Shown piece after piece: positions 19,470 to 30,212 of a DNA stretch of 64,000 bases. Location: assembly GCA_039090855.1 (NCBI GenBank), contig CM077011.1:21763001-21827000 (forward strand). The letters run 5' to 3'. The notes below the pieces were generated by a model, which made no database searches, was not told where the DNA came from, and saw only the letters and a program-made list of their open reading frames with translations. How positions within the stretch are numbered: position 1 is the first letter of the stretch; each line of letters starts with the position of its first letter. The stretch is from Macrothele yani (taxonomy: Eukaryota; Arthropoda; Arachnida; Araneae; Macrothelidae). The translations under genes and the position numbers were made by a program.

Positions 19470-20290
19470 CCTGCTGCGTTTCCAGATTCCGAAATTATGG
19501 AAGCAGTCTAGATGCTTTCTAATCACACCGCGTTTATGAAATTGCACCACCTATCGGTGTACTCCTAATCACAGAACTTAAAAATTCATGAGTCAACTTC
19601 ACGGGTAGCCCTTTTCTGTGCATATGTGACTAACAGGTGCAATATACTCTATCTACACACGTGAAACCCAAGCGATACAAAGGACTTCGCTAAAAATAAC
19701 GTTGCTGTGATGAGAGGAACTTGTATATGACGCAGCAAACGAGAAAGGGGGGAAAATTCGGAGAAGACATATCACAGTGATTAAAGCATGAGTGGAACGA
19801 TATCCAAAGAAATGTATGGAACATTCTCACGTGAGTTTGGTACGTATTGAGGTCAGCAGCTACAAGTTTAATCATAATGAGATGTTCTCTCCAGCCATAG
19901 CGTGGTGATCCGTATTTTTAAAAAATAAAAGACGTAAATGGGAATTACGTCTTGATTGTGTGAAATAAGGTTTTGAACGTGATTTCAGAAAAGTTAAAAT
20001 CTGTAGATAAGGTGAAGAGATATTCCGCTGGCTTTGTAAGGCTCTGATAAATGTTCAAGTTTTGAAGAACGCGTTTAGTAGCAAAAAAGCGTTAATATCT
20101 CTCCGATCTCGTAAAATTCTGAAATGCAGTTAAAAACCTCTTTCATTTCTGTGTACCCCGGAGTGATATCTACAACTATATCAACAATTAATTTTTTTGC
20201 GATTTCCTTTCTTTAAAGGCAATCTTAAACATTCCATCGCTCTTTCGGCTTTGAATTTACTGATAGCAGCCAGTATTTGCGTTTCGGAAA
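19470..20290. other. anonymous DNA
   Basis: I see no repeat or supported gene here. Confidence 0.4.
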
Positions 20291-20349
20291 ATAAAAAATA
20301 GTGCCCTCTTCATCTGTGATGATGGTCTCAGTAAATTACAGTTCCATTG

Positions 20350-20580
20350 TTAGTATTTCACCGTTTTCTCCATACGAAGTTCTTCTCTCTTTGTGTGGCC
20401 AGCCGCCAGCGACAGAGCTGTCAACTTGGTACGCATCGTTTTCTGAGGAGCATCATCTGGCACTTGGAATTCAGTTCCGAGACGAAGCTCTGCATATTTT
20501 GAAAGGCCATTTCCTCCAATTTTCATAGCTCTCCGTACTGATGCATTGAGCTGATCTCGTTCTTTATCTGAAAAGGTCAT
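20350..20580 (-). other. unrecognised open frame, coding-like
   Basis: A 76-codon minus-strand frame opens MTFSDKERDQLNASVRRAMK and includes GLSKYAELRLGTEFQVPDD. The mixed composition and lack of low complexity make it more protein-like than neighbouring frames. It could be an exon or a fragment of an unknown element. I do not recognise it and see no matching neighbours. Confidence 0.25.
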
Positions 20581-20699
20581 TACTGTATGTTAATCATGTC
20601 ATTTTATATCAGCCTATCTGGTATGTGATCTACATCTTTTTTCCGATCTCGTACATCATCTATGAGTTTTTAGCATGTCTTTTGTAAAAAAAGATCGTG

Positions 20700-21560
20700 C
20701 TTATGTTACGGGTTTGTCCGTCAGTCCGTCCGTCTGCACCCACGATATCTCTGCAACTATTAGACAGATTTGAAAAAATCTTTTTGCATTGGGAAGCCTG
20801 AAAAATGGGAATGATGACCCTTCATTTCGTTTTTTTACGATGTACAATTTCGCCGCTACAGGGCATAAATGCAGATGACGTCGAATTCAAAAATACGTTT
20901 TATTGCACATATTTGCTTCTAAACATCGGATTGAAAAAATTCTTTTATTTTTCGATTCCACTTATGTCAAAGAGTATTTTAGATATAGTTATTTTTTTTC
21001 AAATTACGCATAGATTTTCCGCTAGGGGGCGTTAAAGTAAAATACATTTTCCCCGATAATTCTCCTTCTAAAACTCCGATTTGAAAAACGTTTTCTTCAG
21101 CGGATACACCTTCTGACGGAAAATATTTTGCATATAATTTCTAATGTTTGGTAAAGAATGGTTTGGCCCCCAGGCGGCATAAGTGTTAATTTCTGCTTCT
21201 GATGTATTTTTAGCAAAATCTGGGCTTCTGAAAACTCGACTAAATTTTTTTTAATTGGACCGATAGCGCTCATATGGAAAAACCTTTTGAGAATACTTTC
21301 TTCCTAAAATAATGCATGGTTTTCCCACCAGGGGACGTAAAATCACATCTTATTTTAGTCGATATCTCTGTTTCTAAAAGTCCGTTTAAAAATTCTTTTT
21401 GTGTTGAAGAGCCTTTCCGGTGCGAAATGTTTCTCATATAAATTCATGTTTTTCTTAACGCACAAGTCTGCAACCAGAGGGCGTAAGCTCACGATTCCGT
21501 TTACAGCAATATATAAGGCATTAAAAACCCTATTGGAAAACTTATTTCTTTCGTCAGATA
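20700..21560 (+). repeat. satellite array, about 150-bp unit, 5 degenerate copies
   Basis: A CCRCTAGGGGGCGTAAA-like landmark recurs near 20854, 21021, 21170, 21328 and 21474 (spacing 146-167 bp). Each is followed by a CGATATCTCTGTTTCTAAAA-like block and a TTTGAAAAA block. The array starts at a GTCCGTCAGTCCGTCCGTCT stretch. The same family occurs in opposite orientation at 62025-63350. Confidence 0.8.
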
Positions 21561-21675
21561 CTATTGTTTCCCATACCGGTTCCATTGACTTTGAATAGCT
21601 TTGATAAATTTAATTTGCGTCAGAACGGATTCAAAAGACGTGCTTATTACACCGGAAAATTCGGTGTAATCTTTC

Positions 21676-21909
21676 TTGTTTTTTTTTTGTTTTTTTTTTG
21701 ATTGGAGGTTTAACGACCACCGTGAGCAACTCAATGGGCTATAAGCAGTCGCCCGTCCCTAATTTAGGGTCACTGGTTCCAGGGAAGGGAGAGAGCCAGT
21801 GCCGTAAGACAAACACAACATCCATGCCTGACCGGGATTGGAACCCGGACCCCTTACGGACGAATGATCAGAGGCCAACGCCTTAGACCAGTGCGCCACC
21901 GGGGCGGCC
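21676..21909 (-). mobile_element. SINE-A, full length
   Basis: All SINE-A parts are present on the minus strand: GGCCGCCCCGGTGGCGCACT head, B box GGGTTCCAATCCCGG (one change), body and a long A tail (T run at 21676-21699). It lies next to the satellite array. Confidence 0.92.
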
Positions 21910-21993
21910 TTTCTTGTTTACTTTGCATTTACACAAGACGTTCGTTCACATATGTTCAGAAATTTTACAGTAGTATAAGTGTTTAAAATAAAA

Positions 21994-22225
21994 TTATTTT
22001 TTTCGTAAATGTTTTACCAGATAGCCTTTTCTCTGGCCTTTGAACCTGCATTTATATTTCGAAGGTAACGGAAGACTTCTTAAAACTGGTAGTGGTATTT
22101 TGTTCCACTCTTCTTCCACTGCTTTCCACAGTCGAATCATTATTTTAAGTCTGCGTTTTGAAAGCGCTATTTTTAGCAATCCGAATACAGAATAGTTCAT
22201 TGGGGACACATTTGGCGTACACAGA
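21994..22225 (-). pseudogene. mariner-like (maT/DDxD type) transposase C-terminal remnant
   Basis: Minus-strand reading gives TPNVSPMNYSVFGLLKIALS, then KRRLKIMIRLWKAVEEEWNK and IPLPVLRS, ending near KGYLVKHLRKK. The SP-(M/L)DYS-(F/W) motif carries the third catalytic Asp in the maT-like branch of Tc1/mariner transposases, and here it is Asn. The upstream part is replaced by the tRNA-like module at 22226, so the frame is a chimera from there. Confidence 0.6.
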
Positions 22226-22342
22226 GGTAAAGCGCGAGTCAAAGCGACAAATCTGCAGCGATACATTCTGTCCGTGTAGCTTAGTTGGGAGAGCAACTTA
22301 CTCCGGAGTGAGAAGGATCTGCTTTAATCTGCGTCACGGAAA
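22226..22342 (+). other. tRNA-like module, copy 1
   Basis: It contains TCCGTGTAGCTTAGTTGGGA (A box), AGCAACTTACTCCGGAGTG and a closing TCACGGA that pairs with TCCGTG(T) at the 5' end, as in a tRNA acceptor stem. The 45 bases before the tRNA-like part are shared with copy 2 at 23925-24035, so the repeated unit is larger than the tRNA. The B box is weak. Probably a SINE or tRNA-derived repeat. Confidence 0.5.
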
Positions 22343-22472
22343 AAAGTCTATTTTCACAACGGCGCGCGAACGTAAAAATGGATAGCCGTTGGATTCTTCG
22401 AAAAATGTGTGATGTTTGTTCTACACATTGTCAGAAATTATTAAAACAAAAATTCCCGCTTTGCTTCATATA

Positions 22473-23880
22473 CACTGCTGGCCACCCAAAATGCAACACC
22501 AAGAAGGACACGAGATAGCATAGCTAGAATTACTGGACACATAACAATAGAAACACAGATGAAACGATTTAGCTTACAGGCCCGTGTGACTTGCGGAACA
22601 CGCAGACATCAATAGTTCGTGTGGCACCCATGGCTGGCAATAACGGCAGCTACACACCACGGCATCGAACGAAAGAGGTTTTGGATGTGGGCTTAGGGTA
22701 TGACGGTCGAGGCTGTTTCCCCAAGTTGCCACAGTTCATCAGGCGTAGCCGCGAGTGGTGCTTGCCGGGCCACTCGGTTGCCGATCAGCGACCAGACGAG
22801 TTCGATGTGCGATATATTGGGAGAACAGGGAGGCCACGGCAGCTGTGAAACCTGGTGGGCCGTAAAGAATTGTTGCACGATGCGTGCCACGTGTGGGCGC
22901 GCACTGTCCTATTGAAACGTGGCCGCTGGCAGGTTCTGCAGGTAAAGCAGTACTACAGGCTCCAAAACGGCGGAGATGTAGCGGTGGCTGTTGAATGTAC
23001 CGGCGATGCATACCAGAGAGGTGCGCGTGTCATATCCAATTGCGCCCCAAACATAACGCCAGGCGACTGACCGGTATGGCAATGCATAATGTAGACGTCA
23101 TACAGTCTCTCGCCGCGGTGCCGCCACACGCGGAGCCGCCCATCGTGGTGTTTCAGGCAGAAATGGGATTCGTCGGAGAAGACAATGTCGAGCCATTCCG
23201 TAGTCCAGGTGCGGCGTTCAACGGTCCACTGTCGCCGCACTCGCCGGTGGTGTAACTTCAATGGTGATCGGAGCAACGGGTGCTGTGCGACAAGTCCCTA
23301 CGCCAGTGGACGACGTCAAACGGTACGTGCTGACACAGGTTGTTGCACAACACACCCTAATACCTGCGCTAACGTTCGTGATGTGGCGGTGCGAGCCGTC
23401 AATTCCCGCCGCACAACATGCCGATCCTCTCGTTCGGTGGTGTGCCACGCCTGCGGCAATCGCTCACGTCGGTCCGTCCGTCCCTCCTGCACCCACCGAA
23501 TCCATACTCGCCTCACTGTAGCTGGATGTCGTCCCAGACGGGCACCGATGTCTCGGTACGATAAACCGCTGTCGCGATAAGCCACTATTCTTCCTCTGTC
23601 GAACTCCAAAACGTGCTGGAATGACTGCCGTATTCTGCGACGAGGCATCAGGAAGCTTCCCACGCACAGGTCCGGCAGCACAACACACTTCCACTACTTG
23701 CACCCAAACTTCTGTGCACCCTTCTTATAGTACTTCTCGGTGGAGTGCTGGGCGCACATGATTTGCATATATCCTTCAAAGCTAATCATTTGCATGTCCT
23801 CTCGCGGGCGACGCATGCTGCGAATTTCAGGCCAATCGGATGCTTCCTTCTTTCTGTTGCATTTTGGGTGGCCAGCAGTG
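22473..23880 (-). mobile_element. Tc1-family transposon, complete ends
   Basis: The inverted ends start CACTGCTGGCCACCCAAAAT and are identical for the first 27 bases on both sides, flanked by TA at 22471-22472 and 23881-23882. At 1408 bp it is a normal length, and the identical termini suggest a relatively young insertion. Confidence 0.95.
22609..23648 (-). pseudogene. Tc1 transposase, frameshifted with a stop beside the second Asp
   Basis: The start is the ATG at 23648 (MPRRRIRQSFQHVLEFDRGR). A helix-turn-helix with GLSYRDIGARLGRHPATVRR follows, then an RREDRHVVR-like linker. After a frameshift the catalytic core has the first Asp in VFSDESHFCLKHHDGR, with LRVWRHRGERL after it. The second Asp follows a TAG that replaces the usual Gln (F-Q-stop-D-S-A-RPHVAR). 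The final Glu is in SPNISHIELVW, 34 residues after the second Asp. The C-terminus ends CVAAVIASHGCHTNY. GC content is higher than in the neighbouring DNA, in line with a foreign insertion. Confidence 0.9.
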
Positions 23881-23924
23881 TAAAAAAAAATTAAGAGGGA
23901 GATGATGTGACGTACTACAGAGGT

Positions 23925-24035
23925 AAAGCATGTGCCAGGACGACAAATCTGCAGCGATACATTCCGTCCGTGTAGCTTAGTTGGGAGAGCAACTTACTCC
24001 GGAGTGTGGGGGCGCAACTTTGGTACCAGTCACGG
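23925..24035 (+). other. tRNA-like module, copy 2
   Basis: Same unit as 22226-22342: ACAGAGGTAAAGC, CGACAAATCTGCAGCGATAC, then GTCCGTGTAGCTTAGTTGGG and AGCAACTTACTCCGGAGTGT. It closes with CAGTCACGGAC, which pairs fully with GTCCGTG at the 5' end. The T-arm is poor (GGTACCAGTC). Confidence 0.5.
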
Positions 24036-24119
24036 ACAGATTTGTGTTTTTCCCACACATCATGGGACTTTGAAGGGATACGAGCAAAAGATATAAACTT
24101 GATACCCATTTCTTTTTTC

Positions 24120-24238
24120 CTGTTTTCAAGAAATGGACTAGTAGCATTTCAATTTCTTTTTTAATTTTTTCAAGAAATTGACTGGTAGCATTTCAATTTC
24201 GTTTTTAATTTTTTCAAGAAATTGACTGGTAGCGTTCT
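24120..24238 (+). repeat. 44-bp tandem repeat, about 2.7 copies
   Basis: TTTTCAAGAAATTGACTGGT starts near 24124, 24168 and 24212 and is followed by AGCATTTCAATTTC. Confidence 0.85.
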
Positions 24239-24448
24239 CCTGACGAATCAAAACACATTTTAATGTTGTACGAGCGTACAGTATTTATTATGAAGTTTTC
24301 TGGATTATGAGACTAGTTTGGCTCAGAAGTCAATCTCCAGAAAAGTCGAAATCTCTCAATAGCGGACAAATATTGATATCCCAGGTTGTCCGGTATTCAG
24401 AGGTTTTTCTATAGTTTTCAGTAAAAGTAATATCTCAGGAGCAGAGGG

Positions 24449-24715
24449 CCACGGGTGGCCTAGTTGGCAACGTTCGTGACTGCCACGGAAAGGGCTTCAG
24501 ATTCGATCCCAGGCTGGTACGACCGCTTGATCCACTAAATATCCGCCGTGCGTCGGATGGGCACGTTAAGCCGTCGTACCCCGGGTACTGGCCCTCGGTA
24601 ATAAATAAGTGAGTCTTCCTCCCGCTCTCTAACTTCGCTTCCGTGTCACTTTCCTATTGGGCGCTCTAGCCCAAATCTCCTAGTTTCCTATTTCTAAGGA
24701 AATAAATAAATACAT
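24449..24715 (+). mobile_element. SINE-B, full length
   Basis: Head CGGGTGGCCTAGTTGGCAAC (A box) and B box GATTCGATCCC are well kept. The body is as in 18404-18681, and the 3' end is an AAATAAATAAATA repeat. Confidence 0.85.
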
Positions 24716-24771
24716 TGCTCCTTCCACGTTCCAGAAATATATAGCAACCGAAAAACTGTTTTGTTTTCAGC

Positions 24772-24848
24772 CGCCGCCGTGGAATTGAATCACGGATCTC
24801 TCGATATCTAGCCGAGCGCGTTGGCTTTACACCACGGTGGCCAACAAT
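24772..24848 (-). other. tRNA-like SINE head (third type)
   Basis: On the minus strand GTTGGCCACCGTGGTGTAAA, then GCCAACGCGCTCGGCTAGAT and a B box TGATTCAATTCCACG. Part of the same sequence (TGTAAAGCTAACGCGCTCGG) recurs as the loop of the hairpin at 25004-25181, so this is a dispersed family. Confidence 0.5.
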
Positions 24849-25003
24849 CCACGGTGCTATGTGTATTTTTAAGTCAGCTTCTGATATCATAAATCCGTAA
24901 GATGTGCTCAGCTATTGAGATGTCTCCATCTGGTGGGCATTAACGGCACTGGCTAGATATATTATAGCAGTTAAATCCAAAGGGCGAGATCCAAGGAGAA
25001 ATT

Positions 25004-25129
25004 CCTCCAAATACGTGGCGTCAGTAAATAAATAAATACATCGCTCTTTCCACGTTCCAGTGTAAAGCTAACGCGCTCGGCTAGATATCGACAGATCTGT
25101 GTTTCTGGAACGTGGAAAGAGCGATGCAT

Positions 25130-25160
<31 letters not shown>

Positions 25161-25181
25161 CTGACGCCACGTATTTGGAGG
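25004..25181. repeat. long hairpin with unequal (AAAT)n arms
   Basis: The left arm 25004-25060 and the right arm 25105-25181 are reverse complements with one mismatch, except that the right arm has 8 ATTT units against 3 on the left. The 44-bp loop 25061-25104 carries the tRNA-like TGTAAAGCTAACGCGCTCGG. Confidence 0.93.
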
Positions 25182-25189
25182 ATTTTCAC

Positions 25190-26365
25190 CTATTTCTAAA
25201 GGTTGCTTAAGACCTAGGGTCAGACAATCCCATCCTAAAATCTGGTACATATGATCATGATAATCTTAGGAGCAGAAATCAGTACTTCTTTTTTTCTGGA
25301 ACGGACCATCTACAAAAAAAATTATTTCTACTCAAAGTTCCTAACCTTTTCCTCAAAACGGCGTGAAATTCTGAAGATTAGAAACTCCTAGTAGAAGGCA
25401 GAGTAAAAAAATTAACATTCACTTCAGCAGTTATTTACAAATTACTGGAAGCAAAATAGATCAATTCATGACGAACATTTTCAGGACAAAATGATCTTGT
25501 ATATTTGAGTATATATTCATTATATTCATAAAGGGGAAAATATCTATTGCGGTAGAGAACTTCAAAATATTCATATTTTTATATTTGAAAGATTTACGAA
25601 TACCAAAAATACAAAAAATGCAGAAAGTATTAAACTTGCAGTGACGTTTGTTTCGAAAATAAAAGCACAGACTACGCTGCTGGTAAAATGTGCCTTACAG
25701 CATCTGTCTCAGTTTCCAACAAGTCTTTTATAATAAGAAACAATGTCCTTACGCATCTTCCATCTTTTCCCGAGATTCCATTAGCCCAGGAACTCGAGAA
25801 ACTCATTTTCTACCGGATAGCGCTTACAGCAAAGATAATTTCGTACTTTCGCGTCTATTTAATGCGCAATTTACTCTTTAAGTGATATAACAATTTTATG
25901 TTTACCATATCTAAATGATGGACTGAAAAATTAGTTGTGCCTTCGGTAGTAGAAATATTCGAAAAATATATTCCACATCCTTTTGCCCGATGCGTCATAA
26001 AGCGTAACAAAGTTTAAATGCATTTTCACTCAAAATTATGTAAATTCATTTTTGCATTTTAAACATATTTGCTCTTGTAAAAGTTTGACCATAAAATTTG
26101 TCTTTCCATTCGTATTGCTGTAGCATGAACGAACTCAAAAATTTCATGTGTGTGCTACCAACCGCTAGCTTTTACCAAGATCAAAATAAAGCAAATTGTG
26201 TTTTCCAGATTCAATAAAATATCAAGTTTTCCAGATTATTAGCAAATGTAAAGATACATATGCAATTTACATACATTGTGAGGTACCAAAAAAGTTGGGA
26301 AGGGCGATACCATTTTCATTACATGCCACCACAAGTATGCAGCAAATAGCACCGTCTACATACGA
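25190..26365. other. anonymous DNA with a SINE-B tail fragment
   Basis: 25190-25260 matches the end of SINE-B (GACCTAGGGTCAGACAATCC, then CCTAAAATC). Beyond that I see no supported gene or repeat. Confidence 0.4.
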
Positions 26366-26369
26366 CGTA

Positions 26370-27682
26370 TATACTTACTGCGATGAAAAAGTTCTTAGAC
26401 TAAATACGTAGCTGGCCAACAGATGGCAGTACGCGGATGCGGAAGAAACGGTCAAGGGCAGTGACCTTTATGAGTCATTGTGCCGAGTGGCGTCGTTCTG
26501 TGAACATCGGGAGCTGTTCTACACGATATTTGGTGACCACGTGCAGAACACAGCTGCGATTTCGGAACGGACTGCAAACTAGAACAGCGAGAGAACATCA
26601 AACTTGGCAAATCGGGAACGCAGACGCATGAAACTTTGCGGCAGGCTTATGGCAATGAAACAATGAGTCGTGTGAGGTGTTTTGAGTGGCACTCGCGATT
26701 GAAGATCGGCAGAACGGCACTCCAAGACGATGAGAGGTCAGGGTGACTATCCACGAGCAAACCCCCCAAAATGTGGACAAAACTAGGGAACTGGTGAATG
26801 TGGATCGTTGTAGAACCATTCAAGACATTGCTACCATTGTCAATGTGTCATACGGAACAGTGCAAGAAATTCTGACCTCGTTTTTGAACATGTACCTCAT
26901 TGCTGTAAAGTTTGTGTCAAGGATTCTGAACCCCGAACAGAAGGCTCTCCGTGTCGAACTCTGTCACAATCTTTGTCAGCAGGTGATGAATGGACCAACG
27001 TTCCTATCGCGGGTCATCACTGGGGACGAGACTTGGGTCTACGGTTACGACCCGGAGACCAAGCAACAGTCGTCGCAGTGGAAGAGCCCGGTATCTCCAC
27101 GACCGAAGAAACCCCGAAAGGTCCAGAGCGCAACCACAATCTTGCGCATCGTGTTCTTCGACATTCGTGGATTTGTGTACCGTGAGTTCGTCCCCCAGGG
27201 GCAGACCATTCCCGCCCTTTTTAACTGCGACGTTCTGCGGCGTCTTAGGAAGGCCATTCGCCACTAATGACCTAAAATGTGGCGCTGGGGCGATTTTATG
27301 CTCCATCACGACAATGCAGCAGCTCACAGAGCGTTAGCAACACGCCAGCTTTGCAGCGGAATCAGCATGATTACCCTTCCACACTAGCCTTACTCGCCAG
27401 ATTTGGCCCCCTGCTACTTCTCTCTATTCCCCAAAGTTGAAGCTGAATCTCAAGGGTCGCCGTTTTGAAACCGTGGACGAGATTCAGCGCGAATCGCAGA
27501 AGGTACTCGACACGATTCGCGAACAGGACTTCCGGACAGCTTTCCAACAGTGGCAAAAACGCTGACAGACGTGTATCGCTGCATAAGGAGACTACTTTGA
27601 GGGGCATCATAGCCAGACTTAAGTAACGGAGTACTTTGTTGTTTATCGGCCTAGTCTCGGACCGTTTTTATCGGACCTCGTA
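26370..27682 (+). mobile_element. mariner-family transposon, copy 2
   Basis: Same family as 10627-11935 in the opposite orientation. The left end has GCGATGAAAAAGTTC. The right end, inverted, has CGAGGTCCGATAAAAACGG. Terminal positions are approximate. Confidence 0.8.
26470..27606 (+). pseudogene. mariner transposase, frameshifted, third Asp lost
   Basis: It begins MSHCAEWRRSVNI. A frameshift precedes ETHETLRQAYGNETMSRVRC. From 26743 a long clean stretch reads NVSYGTVQEILTS, then ITGDETWVYGYDPETKQQSS with the first catalytic Asp, SPRPKKPRKVQ and IVFFDIRGFVYREFVPQGQT. After another shift come HHDNAAAHRALATRQ (second Asp kept) and SPDLAPCYFSLFPK, where the third Asp of APCDFF is Tyr. Together with copy 1, which keeps that Asp but lost the second, this shows independent decay after insertion. 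Confidence 0.88.
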
Positions 27683-27730
27683 TAGAGACAGAAATTTCCT
27701 CGAACCCAAGTAGGAGCATTCGCAATTGAT

Positions 27731-28640
27731 TTGACAGCATATCATGATTTGAACGATTTCAAATGTGGCATGACGGTCGGCGCCCGGGAGTTAAGTCACA
27801 CCATCTTGAAAATTATTACGATGTTTGGATTTACACGGTCAACAACTTCAAGGGTGTACATGGCTACACAAACCCAGGGGGAATCCAGAGGGGCGAGACC
27901 GGTGTGGCTGTATAAAAGTCCTTGACGACCTTCGAAACTGGCGTCTGGCGTGCATCGTAGCATCCGCATGCGTAGAACGTTGCCTCAAATCACAGCGCAA
28001 TTCAATGCTGGGGCCAGCTATAGCATCAGCGTTCGGACAGTGCAAAGTCCCCTGTGTTCGATGGGGTTCTGGAACCAAAGGTCAACCCGGGTGCCATTGC
28101 TGACCCCCCAAAACGAGGGAGTGTACCTTGTCTGGGTGGTAGAACACGACTGTTGGACGCAAACTTACTGGAAATTTCTCTCTTGGACCCACGAATCGCG
28201 GTACCAACTGTTTCCGGCAGGTGGTCGATCCCTGGTGTAGCGACAACCCCACGAGGCCATGATTCCTGCATGCCTACACGGGACAATGCAAATCAGTGGT
28301 GGCTCTGCTATGGTGAGGGGTGTTTTCAGCTTGCAAGCATTAGCTCTCCTCATACACCTGCAGACCGCTCTGACAGATGGAGACTACGTAGACATTCTTG
28401 GGGATCATTTGCACCCATTCATGTCATGCAACCATTCCGACAGGTGCAACCTCTCATCTGGAAATTGCAGACGTCCACAGTCACCCAATTATGGCTGGAT
28501 GAATATTCCACGGACTTCGGTATCCTGGCGTGGCTCCCATGTTCACCGGATTTAAACGTCATCGAACAGATGCAACGTGCCGCCAATACCAGGAATCTTC
28601 CACCGGCGAATAGTACGGAATAATGAGACGATCTTCAGGA
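27731..28640 (+). pseudogene. Tc1-family transposase, strongly decayed
   Basis: Pieces in order on the plus strand: DLNDFKCGMTVGARELSH start; FGFTRSTTSRVY (first helix-turn-helix); LPQITAQFNAGASYSISVRT (second); TRVPLLTPQNEGVYLVW and FLSWTHESRYQLFPAGG (first catalytic Asp is His); GDYVDILGDHLHPF; and LPCSPDLNVIEQMQRA with the final Glu. The second-Asp region is unreadable. Several frameshifts. I found no convincing terminal repeats, though the first bases abut the mariner at 27682. Confidence 0.8.
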
Positions 28641-28975
28641 ATCACAATGTTCACTGTCTCCACAGTACTGCGTAAAGCTCATAAGGTCCATGCGCCGCCA
28701 TGTTAGGTTAGTGCCGTTATCTGATCGCGAGGTGGATCATCGTGGTATTAGAAAAGTATCTCAGTTTTTTTTGTCACAAGTGTATATGTGTATCATCAAC
28801 AACTAACGTCATCAATCCAATACATAGATATTGCCATTAAATGAAACCACAAAGGAATCAAAATTTTGCGGATTACTAAAGTTTTCAATTTTAGTGCTCT
28901 TTTTAAGAGAAAAAGGAAGCAATACAGTTGCGTGCCAGAAATTCACAACTGAAAGGCGAATTCGTATATTTAATA

Positions 28976-30210
28976 CACTATATTGACAAAAGTCACCGGA
29001 CACCTAGAAGAGAAACACAACATAGCATTTATTGACATACATTAGTACGGTTTTGGTCCATCTTTGGGATTAATGCATGCACTGACCCTTCGAGACAGGC
29101 TTTGGACAAGGTTTTGGAACACAGCGATAGGTATGCGCTTCCATTCAGTACATAATGCTGCCGCTAACTGTTTCGTAGTAGTAGGCCTTGGTTCCACACT
29201 TCTTATGCGGCGCTCTAATTCATCCGATAGGTGTTCTATGGGGTTACGATCAGGGCTTTGTGCTGTTCAGTCCACACACGATACGGAATTATCAAACCAC
29301 GCCGTAACAGACCTTGCTTCATAGCTCGGTGCATTATCCTGCTAATACCAACAAGGATTGGTTCCATAATATTGCCAGATAGTTTATAGAGCATAATGGT
29401 GCAGAATATTGAGGTAGACCTGCTGGTTAACAGGTTTGCCCAGGATAACCAACGGGTCGGGACCATACCACGAAAAACACACCCCCACAAGAGCAAACTC
29501 CCAGCTCTAAACTTGACCGTAGAAACAGTACACTATGGTAAATAGAGTTCCTCCGGCTGCCGCCATACCCACACACGGCCAGCAGACTGATGGATCGTGT
29601 ATCTGGATTCATCAGTCCATAGGACCCGTTTCCATTGATCTACGGTCCATGATAAATGTTCTTTACACCGTGCTAAATGACGAGTAACATTCCGAGTGGA
29701 GATGATATGCTTATTAGCAGCCGCACGACCACGGTAACCAATGGAATGAAGTTCTCTGCGAATGGTACGCGTACATATTGAGGTTACAGCATTTTTACTC
29801 ACATGTACACTGAGGTCGTGTGTTTTACTCCGTCGATTACCTGTAACGACTATCCTGAAGCTTTGACGTCCTCTACAACTGATTTTCTTTGGTCTGCCGG
29901 TACGTTTTGGTGCTTCAGGCACGCCATGTGTCTTCCACATATTCAGTACATCCAAGACAGTTGACTTGGGTATGTTTAAATGCCTCTCGGTTTTTCTTAT
30001 GGACAACCCACTAACACCCGACAATCCTTCCTTTCTGAAAGTCAGTTCTCTTTCGCAGCGCCATTTTCACTCAACCACACAGTGCGATATGATCGCGGTC
30101 AGCTGCAGGCTTGTTTTTATACCGTTTGCAGCTGTACCGCATATCTTAACATCGCAGCGGTTCCGTTCATTTGCTTTTGAAGGGAGTGTCCGGTTACTTT
30201 CAATATAGTG
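28976..30210 (-). mobile_element. Tc1-family transposon, copy 2 of the 1.24-kb family
   Basis: Ends CACTATATTGACAAAAGTCACC and, inverted on the right, CACTATATTGAAAGTAACCG, flanked by TA at 28974-28975 and 30211-30212. Same internal sequence and length as 9382-10622. Confidence 0.94.
29042..30064 (-). pseudogene. Tc1 transposase, frameshifts and one stop
   Basis: The start is at 30064 (MALRKRTDFQKGRIVG). After an early shift, 29533-30024 is open: GLSIRKTERHLNIPKSTVLD, a GRPKK hinge, second helix-turn-helix with VTSICTRTIRRELHSIGYRG, and VLWTDESRYTIH with the first catalytic Asp intact. Further shifts follow. QDNAPSYEARS keeps the second Asp, a TGA comes next, then SPDRNPIEHLSDELERRIRS keeps the final Glu. 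Ends GPKPY. All three catalytic residues survive here, unlike the sister copy at 9448-10482, which lost the second. Confidence 0.9.
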
Positions 30211-30212
30211 TA

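Noticed and set aside
22270..22342. Functional tRNA gene
   Set aside because: Good acceptor pairing but weak B box and T arm, and a second copy shares flanking sequence, as expected of a repeat family.
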